From Lysobacter gummosus (GTDB lineage Bacteria; Pseudomonadota; Gammaproteobacteria; Xanthomonadales; Xanthomonadaceae), in NCBI RefSeq assembly GCF_001442805.1, contig NZ_CP011131.1, forward strand, positions 2,728,001 through 2,792,000: DNA of 64,000 nt. Direction: 5' to 3'. Below the pieces are notes generated by a model, which did no database searches, was not told the DNA's origin, and was given only the letters and a program-made list of their open reading frames with translations. The position numbers were made by a program, and so were the translations under genes. Shown piece by piece: positions 57,333 to 64,000 of this stretch (position 1 is the first letter of the stretch; each line of letters starts with the position of its first letter).

Positions 57333-57750
57333 CGTCATTCCCGCGAAGGCGGGAATCCAGAGGCTTCAGCGCGATACTTCCAGTTAGTCATTCCCGCGAA
57401 GGCGGGAATCCAGTGCCTTTCGAGCGAAAGAGTACGAGGCCGCAGCGTCCCTGCTTTTGCCGTCATTCCCGCGAAGGCGGGCTCCGCTTTACTTCGGCGT
57501 AGCCGAACATCCAGGGCCTTTCGTGCGAAAGAGTACGAAGCCGCGGCGTCCCTGCTTTTGCCGTCATTCCCGCGAAAGCGGGAATCCAGGGCTTTTCGTG
57601 CGAGAACGCTTGAAGTCACTGGATGTTCGGCTACGCCGAAGTAAAGCGGAGCCCGCCTTCGCGAGAATGACGGTCTGGGGGATGGCGCTGAAGTCGCTGG
57701 ATGTTCGGCTGCGCCGAAGTAAAGCGGAGCCCGCCTTCGCGGGAATGACG
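57333..57750. repeat. Array of six REP-type palindromic repeats
   Basis: The core GTCATTCCCGCGAAGGCGGG is a palindrome, found four times forward (57333, 57387, 57462 and 57563) and twice inverted (ending near 57672 and 57750). Copies 1, 2 and 4 end in AATCCAG. Copies 3, 5 and 6 carry an insert of about 25 bases, CTCCGCTTTACTTCGGCG followed by TAGCCGAACATCCAG, itself palindromic. Spacers share TTTCGWGCGAAAGAGTACGA motifs. This is a BIME-like intergenic cluster with no CRISPR-like spacing. It fills most of the gap between the PAAR gene and the convergent 57760-60147 gene. Confidence 0.9.
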
Positions 57751-57759
57751 AATGGAGGC

Positions 57760-60147
57760 TCAGAAAGGCAGCGACGGCGCCGCGGCCGCAGCCGGCGGCG
57801 CGGCGGCGGGTTGATTGCGCGCCGCGATAGCCTCGGCTTCTGTCTCCGGCCTCACCCGTCCGGCCTGTTGAATTTCGCCGGGCGCGACCGGTTTGGCCGT
57901 GCCGTCGCGTACGCGCGGCGCCGAGATCGGACCGCTGCCGGTCGGGGCTTGCGCCGGCGGCGGCGCGTCTTCTTTGTCTTCGCCTTTGGCCGCCTGGATG
58001 AGCTCGTTCGGGGCTCTGCCGATGGTATCGGCGAGACGTCCGGCCTCACCTTCCTTGCGACCAGCCAATCCCGTCACGTCGTTCCAGCTGCTGACCGACT
58101 CGTTCGGATCCGTAAGTTTTCCGGCTTGCCCGGTGATAGAGCGCTCCTGATCGTCGAGCTTATTCTCCACGCGCCGGCTGCCCGCATCGATATCCTCGCC
58201 CGCCCGACGGACGTCGTTCTTGGTGTTCTGGATGCCGCGCGCAATGGCGCCGGCCTGGCGGATCTTCTCGTCGACCGGATTCCAGACCATGCCGGCGACC
58301 TGGTCGCCGATGCCGAAGATCTTCAGCACCAGGTTGAACACCGGGAAGGTCAGGTTGCGCATCAACAGCGCGGCCAGCATCGGCAGGCGACCGAGATAGG
58401 CCTCCATGGTCAGGCAGGACTTGCCCGCGCAATCGGCCTGCGCGGCGGCCAGTTCCTTGTGCAGGTCCTCGGCGAGGAATTCGATCAGCGCATCGATGTA
58501 ATGGCCGTTGTCGCGAATGAAGTCGCGAACCAGATCGGCGGCCTTGTTCTCCAGCGCCGATATGCCGGGCAGGCCGCCGCTGGCGAGGCTGCCGCGGCTC
58601 AGATCGTCGATCATGCGCGTGCCGCGTTCTTTCATGTCCGCTTCGTTATTGCGGCCCGGCGCGGAGCCTTTGCCGAAGATCCACGCCCAGATCAGATCGA
58701 CGATCTTGCCGGCGACCGCGTCGTGGGTGGCGGCCAGGATCAGCGCCGGATCGGGCAGGCCCAGGCGCCCATGCAGATGGCTGTAGACCTTGGGCAGCAA
58801 CACCATGGCGATGTCGGCGATCACGCCGACGCCGGTCTGCATGAAACCCGGCAGCGGCTTGCCCGCGCCCAGCAAGGCTTCGCCGAGCGCCTGCGCCATC
58901 AACGGCGCGAGCGCCGGCAGCGGTGGTTGCGCTTGCGGCTTGCCGTTCAAGGCGGCGATCGCCGCGCTCAATGCCGCGGCGCTGCCTTCGGGCAGGTTGG
59001 ACCGCTCCGATTCGGTGGTGGCCAGCCAACCGGTGATGTCGCCGGCTTTTCCGCGTGCTTCCTTGCGCGCGTCGCGAATCGCTTTTTGCACACCGCCCAG
59101 AGCGCCGGCCGCATCATCGACCGGCGCGCTGCCGCCGACCAGCGGCAGGCCGCGCAGGCTACGTTGCGCGTTTTCCAGCGTCTGTTCGACGTCGCTGTCT
59201 TCGCCGACCGTCTCGCCCTGTTTCTCGCCGAGCAGGAACCAGATATCGAAGCCGGGCTTGCGCTGCTGCGCGATCGCCTGGATCGAATAGTCGTGGCAGG
59301 CCTTGATGATGTCCCACTCGTAGGCCTGCCGCGAGGCGCGGTACATCGCCTGGTAGGCGTCTTGCACCTTGAACAGCCATTCGGGAATCTTCGCCACGAC
59401 CTCGGGAATGCCGGCGCCGCCGGCGAGGCTGCTCAGGCCGGGAATCGACGGCAGTCCCATCCCGCCGCCGGCCGCGGGCTGCAGCGCGGTCTTGCAGGTT
59501 TCGTGCAGCGTGGCCCAGGCCTCGGCCAGTTTCACGCCGGCCGCGTGCACCTCGGGGTAGCCGGGCGCGTCGACGTTGACCGGATCGGCGGCGGCGCGGA
59601 TTGCGTCCAGTACGGGGTCGATCGCTTCCGGGCCGCTTGAGGCCTGCGCCTTGCCGCCGAGCAGGGAGCCGGCGGTGTCGAGCATCGCGCCGGCCGCGCC
59701 CTTGCTCGCCTTGGCCTGCTCCAGCACGCGCTGCGCGGCGCGTGCGAAGGAGTAGATCAAAACGTCCTCGCGGATCAGCGCGTCGCGCATGGCGATGCCG
59801 TGGGCGGCGGACTCCCCGGGAAAGCGGTCGGCATGATCGTCGTGGGCGAAGCTCAGGTGCACGAACTGCAGCGGCTTGCGCGCATCGAAGGGCACGTGCG
59901 AACCGGGTTTGGCCTGCGTTCCCGGATCGGAGCCCACCGGTTCGGGCTGCGCGGCGATGCTGGCCGCTTTCGACAGACGCGGATCGAGCGCCTCGCCGGC
60001 GATGTAATGCGCCGTCGCCGACGCGCCGCCGCCCGATTGCCCGGTCAATCCTCCGGCGACGGCATCGATCGCGTCGCCGACGACGTTGTCGGTCAGGGTG
60101 TCGGTGACGCCTTTGGCGGCATTGCCGGCGTTGCTGATGATTCCCAT
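57760..60147 (-). CDS. Unknown 795-residue protein linked to VgrG, candidate type VI effector
   Basis: I do not recognise this protein. I start it at ATG 60147 (MGIISNAGNAAKG), with GGAGAC upstream; a start at 60186 would add 13 residues. The N terminus (about 1-85) is Gly/Ala-rich. The middle has HLSFAHDDHADRFPGESAAHG and helical stretches, and hydrophobic segments appear at about 450-475 (TGVGVIADIAMVLL), about 500 and 605-640 (MLAALLMRNLTFPVFNLVLKIF), enough for membrane insertion. The C-terminal 130 residues are Pro/Ala/Glu-rich and disordered. It lies 42 bases after the peptidoglycan-binding gene in the vgrG unit. Effector, chaperone or immunity roles are all possible; a membrane-acting effector is my best guess. 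Confidence 0.75.
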   Translation of the reverse strand: MGIISNAGNAAKGVTDTLTDNVVGDAIDAVAGGLTGQSGGGASATAHYIAGEALDPRLSKAASIAAQPEPVGSDPGTQAKPGSHVPFDARKPLQFVHLSFAHDDHADRFPGESAAHGIAMRDALIREDVLIYSFARAAQRVLEQAKASKGAAGAMLDTAGSLLGGKAQASSGPEAIDPVLDAIRAAADPVNVDAPGYPEVHAAGVKLAEAWATLHETCKTALQPAAGGGMGLPSIPGLSSLAGGAGIPEVVAKIPEWLFKVQDAYQAMYRASRQAYEWDIIKACHDYSIQAIAQQRKPGFDIWFLLGEKQGETVGEDSDVEQTLENAQRSLRGLPLVGGSAPVDDAAGALGGVQKAIRDARKEARGKAGDITGWLATTESERSNLPEGSAAALSAAIAALNGKPQAQPPLPALAPLMAQALGEALLGAGKPLPGFMQTGVGVIADIAMVLLPKVYSHLHGRLGLPDPALILAATHDAVAGKIVDLIWAWIFGKGSAPGRNNEADMKERGTRMIDDLSRGSLASGGLPGISALENKAADLVRDFIRDNGHYIDALIEFLAEDLHKELAAAQADCAGKSCLTMEAYLGRLPMLAALLMRNLTFPVFNLVLKIFGIGDQVAGMVWNPVDEKIRQAGAIARGIQNTKNDVRRAGEDIDAGSRRVENKLDDQERSITGQAGKLTDPNESVSSWNDVTGLAGRKEGEAGRLADTIGRAPNELIQAAKGEDKEDAPPPAQAPTGSGPISAPRVRDGTAKPVAPGEIQQAGRVRPETEAEAIAARNQPAAAPPAAAAAPSLPF

Positions 60148-60189
60148 GGCGGTCTCCGTTCCGGCGATGCGCGCTGCGCCGGACAATGG

Positions 60190-60834
60190 CTAGACATGCA
60201 AGGCGTCGAGACGGGCGCGGGTTTCCTCGTCGGCCTCGCCGGACTCGGCCAGGCCCTGCGCGCGCTGGAAGCGCAGCAGGGCGTCGCGCGTGGCCTCGCC
60301 GATGTCGCCGTCCTCGCCGCCGCAGTGAAAGCCCAGATTGTTCAAACGATGCTGCAGACCGCTGGCCAGTCCGGACGGGTCCAGCAATCCGATCTCGACG
60401 CTGTAGCTTTCGCTGCCGTCGCCGAAGCTCAGCGCGGCTGCGCGCGTTTCGCCCGGGATCGGCTGATCGATCTTGCCGTCGCCGTCGGTCTTGCCGTGGA
60501 TCACCTTGTCGCCGAACACCAGCGTGAACGCTTCGTTGCGGCGCGGCTCGCCGCTGTCGAGCATCTGCAGCTTCAGCCGCGTCGGCTCGCCGCGGCGCTT
60601 GAACCGGTGGCGGGCGTCGGCCGGCTTGGCGATCTGCTTGTCGCCTTTCTCCGGAAGGAACAGCACGTCGCCCTCGACCAGCTGGTTCGGGTTCTTGCGC
60701 TTGGCCTTGAGCTTGGCGTTGTTGCCGTGCTCCCACAGCGTCCGCCACAGGAAGCCGCGCTCCTTGGCGATCGAGGCCAGGCTCTCGCCTTTGCCGATCA
60801 CGTGCCGCTCGCCCGCGGAAGCATCGCTAGCCAT
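60190..60834 (-). CDS. LysM-like and peptidoglycan-binding protein in the vgrG unit
   Basis: The 214-residue product, starting at 60834 (12 bases after vgrG), has no signal peptide. Residues 10-62 resemble a divergent LysM: HVIGKGESLASIAKERGF and LVEGDVLFLPEK. A middle beta-rich part (70-150) follows. The C terminus (about 155-212) is a PG_binding_1 domain: LQHRLNNLGFHCGGEDGDIGEATRDALLRFQRAQGL. Such proteins are found beside VgrG in type VI clusters, as adaptors or carriers of effectors that act on the wall. Lacking a catalytic domain, it more likely guides the neighbouring 795-residue protein than cuts peptidoglycan itself. Confidence 0.85.
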   Translation of the reverse strand: MASDASAGERHVIGKGESLASIAKERGFLWRTLWEHGNNAKLKAKRKNPNQLVEGDVLFLPEKGDKQIAKPADARHRFKRRGEPTRLKLQMLDSGEPRRNEAFTLVFGDKVIHGKTDGDGKIDQPIPGETRAAALSFGDGSESYSVEIGLLDPSGLASGLQHRLNNLGFHCGGEDGDIGEATRDALLRFQRAQGLAESGEADEETRARLDALHV

Positions 60835-60846
60835 GGTCGGTCTCCG

Positions 60847-63135
60847 TCATTCCCACGCATCCTTGTCGAGATCCGGGAAGCCGATCTGGCAATCGCCCGG
60901 GTCGATGTTGGCGACTTTCAGCAGGCCCTTTTCGTCGGTGGTGCCGCCGCTGATCGAGCCATCGGGCAGGGTGATCTGCACGCGTTCGCCGGCGACGGGC
61001 CGGCCGGCCTCATCGACCAGCTCGACTTCGATCCAATGCGTCTTGTCTTTGTTTTCGTCCGAATCGGGATCGTAATTGGACCGGTCCGGCGGCTTGCCCG
61101 GACGCTTGTCGCCCAGCGGCGAGGCTTCCGGCTTCTGCCCGGGCTTGGCGCTGGCCGCGGCCGCCGCCGCGGTCGCCGCCAGCGGCGGCACCAGCGAGGC
61201 GGCCGATCCGGACGCGGGCGCGCCGCCGCTGTTGACCAGCACCATCGCGCCGACGATGGCGACGCCGGCCGGCGAAAGAGTGACGTGGTTGCCGCCGACC
61301 TTGAGCGTGAGCATGGCGCCGGCCTCGATCACCACGTTGGCGCCGGCGTTGAGGTAGTAATTCATGGCGACCTGTTCGCTGTGGCTCTGGAACGATTCGC
61401 CGACCGCGCCGTCCACTTTCAGCGACTTGGATCCGGCGATCTTGATCGCCTGCTTGCCTTTCACGGCGAGGTGATCGTCGCCCTCGATTTCGCTCACGCG
61501 GTCCTTCTTGACGAAGCTGTGATGGCTGCGATGGGTTTCTTCCAGGCGATCGCGCTTCACCACCAGGCTGCGGTCGTTCTCCACCCATTCGCGGCGGTCG
61601 TTGCCCACGCGCAGGTCCATGTCCTTTTGCGCGTGCAGGAACAGTTGTTCTTCGCCTTTCTTGTCCTCGAAGCGGATCTCGTTGAAACCCTCGCCGCCCT
61701 TGCTGGAATAGGTCTTGAAGGTGGACTTGGTCGCTTCCGCCGGCAAGGCGTAAGGCGGCATGTTCTCGCCGTTGTACAGGCAGCCGACCACGATGGGCTG
61801 ATCCGGATCGCCTTCCAGGAAATCGACCAGCACCTCCATGCCGATGCGCGGGACGAACATCGCGCCCCATTGCTTGCCGGCCCACATCTGCGCCACGCGC
61901 AGCCAGCACGAGCTCTTGTCGTCGGCGCTCGGCGTGCGGTCCCAGCGGAACTTCACCTTGACCCGGCCGTATTTGTCCGTGTGGATCTCCTCGCCCGGCG
62001 GGCCCACCACCACCGCGGTCTGCGGCCCGCGCAGATGCGCCTTGCGCGTGAGCAGCGGCGCGCGGTACTGCACGCGGTGCGGGATCATGGAAAAGCGGTT
62101 GTCGTATCCGCTGTCCTGATCGCTGCCCAGATTGTTGCGGCCGCGGTGCTCCACCGCGACGACCAGATAGTCTTCGTTGAGCGCGTCCTCCGGATGCCGC
62201 TCCAGCCCGAACACATGCCCGGGCATCAGGGTGCGCACGTCGCTGGTGGCATCCAGCAAGTCCTGATCGGCTTCCTCCGACTCGATCATCACCCGCGCCA
62301 AGCCCTCGCCGAGGGCGCGATCGGTGTAGCCGCCGGGATGCACGAAGCGTTCGTAGTTGCTGTTGTCGCCGATGTGCACCAGCGAATCGACGCTGACTTC
62401 CAGATCGGTGCTGGGGCGTTCGAAATCGTAGTCGCGCAGCACCACGCGCCCGGTGTGGATGCGCTCGCGGCGCTTGAGCGCGGTGACGCAGTCCGATGCC
62501 TCGGCCATGGCCAGGTCGTGGAAGGGCAGCGTGTCCGGTTCCAGCCGCGGGTTATGGTCGCGGTTGTCGGTGAGCACCAGGGTTTCGGTTTCCGGCTCGT
62601 GGCGGAAGAAGTAGTAGATGCCGGCGCGCTCCAGCAGCCGCGAGATGAAGGCGAAATTGGTTTCCCGGTACTGCACGCAATAGGTCAGCGGCGGGTGTTC
62701 GCCGGACAGGCGCAGCTCGTAATCGGTGAACTGGAATTGCTTGAACACCTCCTCGACGATGTCCGGGATCGACTTGTCCTGGAAGATGCGCGAGTCCTCG
62801 TGCTGCAGCATGAACCACAGCCACGGCACCAGATCGCATTCGTAGGCGTAGAACTCGCCTTGCGCGCCCTCCGGCGCCGGCGTGGCGCCGACGCGCGAGA
62901 AGCGCGACATCAGGCCGGTGAAGTGGCGCTCGCCGTCCATGGTCTCGATGCACAGGGTCGAGCGCTTGCCGATCACGTCCTCGGGCTGGATATCGTCGCG
63001 GTCGGAAATCAGGTCCAGGCTGAACTCGAACGGGCGCGACAACGCCTCGCGCCCCTGGACCCCGCGCACCAGCAGCGCGTCCTCGCCGAGCGGACAGCGC
63101 AGCTGGAACATCCGGTGTTGTGTCGACAAGGGCAT
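60847..63135 (-). CDS. vgrG: VgrG spike protein of type VI secretion, with C-terminal extension
   Basis: The 762-residue product has gp27-like domains (about 1-380: RPFEFSLDLISDRDDIQPEDVIGK, YCVQYRETNFAFISRLLERAGIYYFF), the OB-fold gp5 part (GPPGEEIHTDKYGRVKVKFRWD, CWLRVAQMWAGKQWGAMFVPRIGMEVLVDFLEGDPDQP), and the beta-helix needle (EIEGDDHLAVKGKQAIKIAGSKSLKVDG). After an Ala/Pro-rich linker (about 640-690), residues of about 690-762 form a separate beta-sandwich-like domain: WIEVELVDEAGRPVAGERVQITLPDG...GLLKVANIDPGDCQIGFP. This is a transthyretin-like adaptor seen on some VgrGs that dock effectors. It heads the unit vgrG, LysM/PGB, 795-residue protein. It is a structural spike component, not itself an obvious enzyme. 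Confidence 0.95.
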   Translation of the reverse strand: MPLSTQHRMFQLRCPLGEDALLVRGVQGREALSRPFEFSLDLISDRDDIQPEDVIGKRSTLCIETMDGERHFTGLMSRFSRVGATPAPEGAQGEFYAYECDLVPWLWFMLQHEDSRIFQDKSIPDIVEEVFKQFQFTDYELRLSGEHPPLTYCVQYRETNFAFISRLLERAGIYYFFRHEPETETLVLTDNRDHNPRLEPDTLPFHDLAMAEASDCVTALKRRERIHTGRVVLRDYDFERPSTDLEVSVDSLVHIGDNSNYERFVHPGGYTDRALGEGLARVMIESEEADQDLLDATSDVRTLMPGHVFGLERHPEDALNEDYLVVAVEHRGRNNLGSDQDSGYDNRFSMIPHRVQYRAPLLTRKAHLRGPQTAVVVGPPGEEIHTDKYGRVKVKFRWDRTPSADDKSSCWLRVAQMWAGKQWGAMFVPRIGMEVLVDFLEGDPDQPIVVGCLYNGENMPPYALPAEATKSTFKTYSSKGGEGFNEIRFEDKKGEEQLFLHAQKDMDLRVGNDRREWVENDRSLVVKRDRLEETHRSHHSFVKKDRVSEIEGDDHLAVKGKQAIKIAGSKSLKVDGAVGESFQSHSEQVAMNYYLNAGANVVIEAGAMLTLKVGGNHVTLSPAGVAIVGAMVLVNSGGAPASGSAASLVPPLAATAAAAAASAKPGQKPEASPLGDKRPGKPPDRSNYDPDSDENKDKTHWIEVELVDEAGRPVAGERVQITLPDGSISGGTTDEKGLLKVANIDPGDCQIGFPDLDKDAWE

Positions 63136-63164
63136 GCCAGGGCGCTCCGGGGGATGCCGTTATG

Positions 63165-63191
63165 CTGGTCGGCGCGCGGGCGCGCGACCAG
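63165..63191 (-). terminator. GC-rich hairpin between clpV and vgrG
   Basis: CTGGTCGGCGCGC pairs with GCGCGCGACCAG with one bulge and a two-base loop. It stands between the clpV stop and the vgrG start on the same strand and could attenuate or end the clpV transcript or stabilise its end. There is no U run. Confidence 0.4.
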
Positions 63192-63265
63192 TGGCAAGAC
63201 GGCTTAGGCCATGCGTCATAGCGCGGCGGTTCGGGGTTGCGTGTTCATCGCGGGCGGGCGGCCGC

Positions 63266-64000
63266 TCACTCCAGGCTGTAGGCGAAACGACCGTGCGCGT
63301 CGATGCCGGCATGGATGCGGCTGAGGGCGGCGCCGCGGCTCATCCGCGTCAACACCTCGGCGGCGACTTCCGGCAGCAGGCTGCCGGTGAGGATGTTGTC
63401 GATATTGCGGGCGCCGGAATCGACCTCGGTGCAACGCGCGGCCACCGCGTCCACCAGGGCGTCGTCGTAGTCGAAACGCGCACCGTGGTTGGCCTGGATG
63501 CGGCGGGCGATCTTGCCCAGCTTCAGGCGCACGATCTTGCGCATGTTGGCGTCGTCCAGCGGATAGAACGGAATCACCGTGGTGCGGCCGAGGAAGGCCG
63601 GCTTGAAGACGCGGTTGAGCTCGGGTTTGAGCAGTTCGTTGAGGCGTTCGACCGAGGGCAGGCCGCCGTCGGGCAGGGCATCGGCGCCGCGGCAGGCCTG
63701 CATGACCAGATCGGTGCCGGCGTTGGAGGTGAGGATGATGACGGTATTGCGGAAATCGATCTCGCGGCCTTCGCCATCCTCCATGCGGCCCTTGTCGAAG
63801 ACCTGGAAGAACAGTTCCAGCACGTCGGGATGGGCTTTCTCGATTTCGTCCAGCAACACCACCGAGTAGGGCCGCCGCCGCACCGCCTCGGTCAGCACGC
63901 CGCCTTCGCCGTAGCCGACATAGCCCGGCGGCGAGCCCTTGAGGCTGGAAACGGTATGCGCCTCCTGGTATTCGCTCATGTTGATGGTGATCATGCTGCG
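63266..64000 (-). CDS. clpV: ClpV/TssH AAA+ ATPase, C-terminal part only (window edge)
   Basis: Only the last 245 or so codons are visible; reading is open to the right edge, so the start is outside the window. The second AAA+ module is seen: NMSEYQEAHTVSSLKGSPPGYVGYGEGGVLTEAVRRRPYSVVLLDEIEKAHPDV (sensor and Walker B, DEIEKAH) and ILTSNAGTDLV, followed by the C-terminal small domain with RNIDNILTGSLLPEVAAEVL. The phrase SSLKGSPPGYVGYGEGG and the TssH-style C terminus distinguish it from ClpB. It disassembles contracted TssB/TssC sheaths. Its position beside vgrG shows that the rest of the type VI cluster continues to the right. Confidence 0.93.
   Translation of the reverse strand, partial: RSMITINMSEYQEAHTVSSLKGSPPGYVGYGEGGVLTEAVRRRPYSVVLLDEIEKAHPDVLELFFQVFDKGRMEDGEGREIDFRNTVIILTSNAGTDLVMQACRGADALPDGGLPSVERLNELLKPELNRVFKPAFLGRTTVIPFYPLDDANMRKIVRLKLGKIARRIQANHGARFDYDDALVDAVAARCTEVDSGARNIDNILTGSLLPEVAAEVLTRMSRGAALSRIHAGIDAHGRFAYSLE

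Noticed and set aside
57333..57750. CRISPR array.
   Set aside because: The units are palindromes in both orientations with unequal, related spacers; there are no cas genes.

Overview
The window looks like a high-GC Xanthomonadaceae chromosome, most likely a Lysobacter. The strongest evidence is a giant non-ribosomal peptide synthetase (NRPS) whose six adenylation pockets, read residue by residue, give basic(D)-Ile-Thr-Gly-Asn-Ser followed by two thioesterases. That is residues 6 to 11 of lysobactin (katanosin B) and the termination architecture described for LybB. A secreted GH16 glucanase, a secreted V8-like protease and dense REP-type palindromes also fit this genus. The species assignment is inference.

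Region 1 (3-24369) is a lysobactin-type operon running rightward: the 3' two thirds or so of lybB (5' end outside the window), a CmlA-like diiron beta-hydroxylase and an ABC exporter, each overlapping its neighbour by 4 bases. The synthetase contains an extra condensation-like domain with a degenerate motif before the Thr adenylation domain, a dual epimerisation/condensation domain that explains the D residue, and a perfect 421-bp internal repeat. Region 2 (24520-32277) is an RND efflux locus in the unusual order pump-adaptor-pump, with no outer-membrane gene.

Region 3 (32278-41900) is mixed: a DeoR-family repressor, a frameshifted squalene-cyclase-like gene, a 3-hydroxyisobutyrate-dehydrogenase-family enzyme, small secreted or unknown proteins, a DUF2383 protein, phosphoglucomutase, a lipoprotein, a secreted serine protease and a secreted GH16 beta-glucanase with a LacI-type palindrome upstream.

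Region 4 (41981-52763) is a complete assimilatory nitrate system. The leftward operon narK-nirB-nirD-nasA-cobA is preceded by a perfect-consensus sigma-54 promoter, an ANTAR-type hairpin and an intrinsic terminator. Directly upstream lie nasT-nasS, encoding an ANTAR antiterminator and its nitrate sensor, and a divergent siroheme synthase whose methyltransferase half is degenerate. The cobA gene in the operon would supply the missing activity for siroheme needed by NirB.

Region 5 (52848-56487) encodes envelope functions: MltA with a long low-complexity insert, an OmpA-like protein and a degenerate sensor kinase. Region 6 (56958-64000) is the edge of a type VI secretion cluster: a PAAR tip protein, an array of REP palindromes, an unknown 795-residue protein, a LysM-like/peptidoglycan-binding protein, VgrG with a C-terminal extension, and the 3' end of clpV running off the window. 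No tRNA, rRNA, insertion sequence or CRISPR array was seen.
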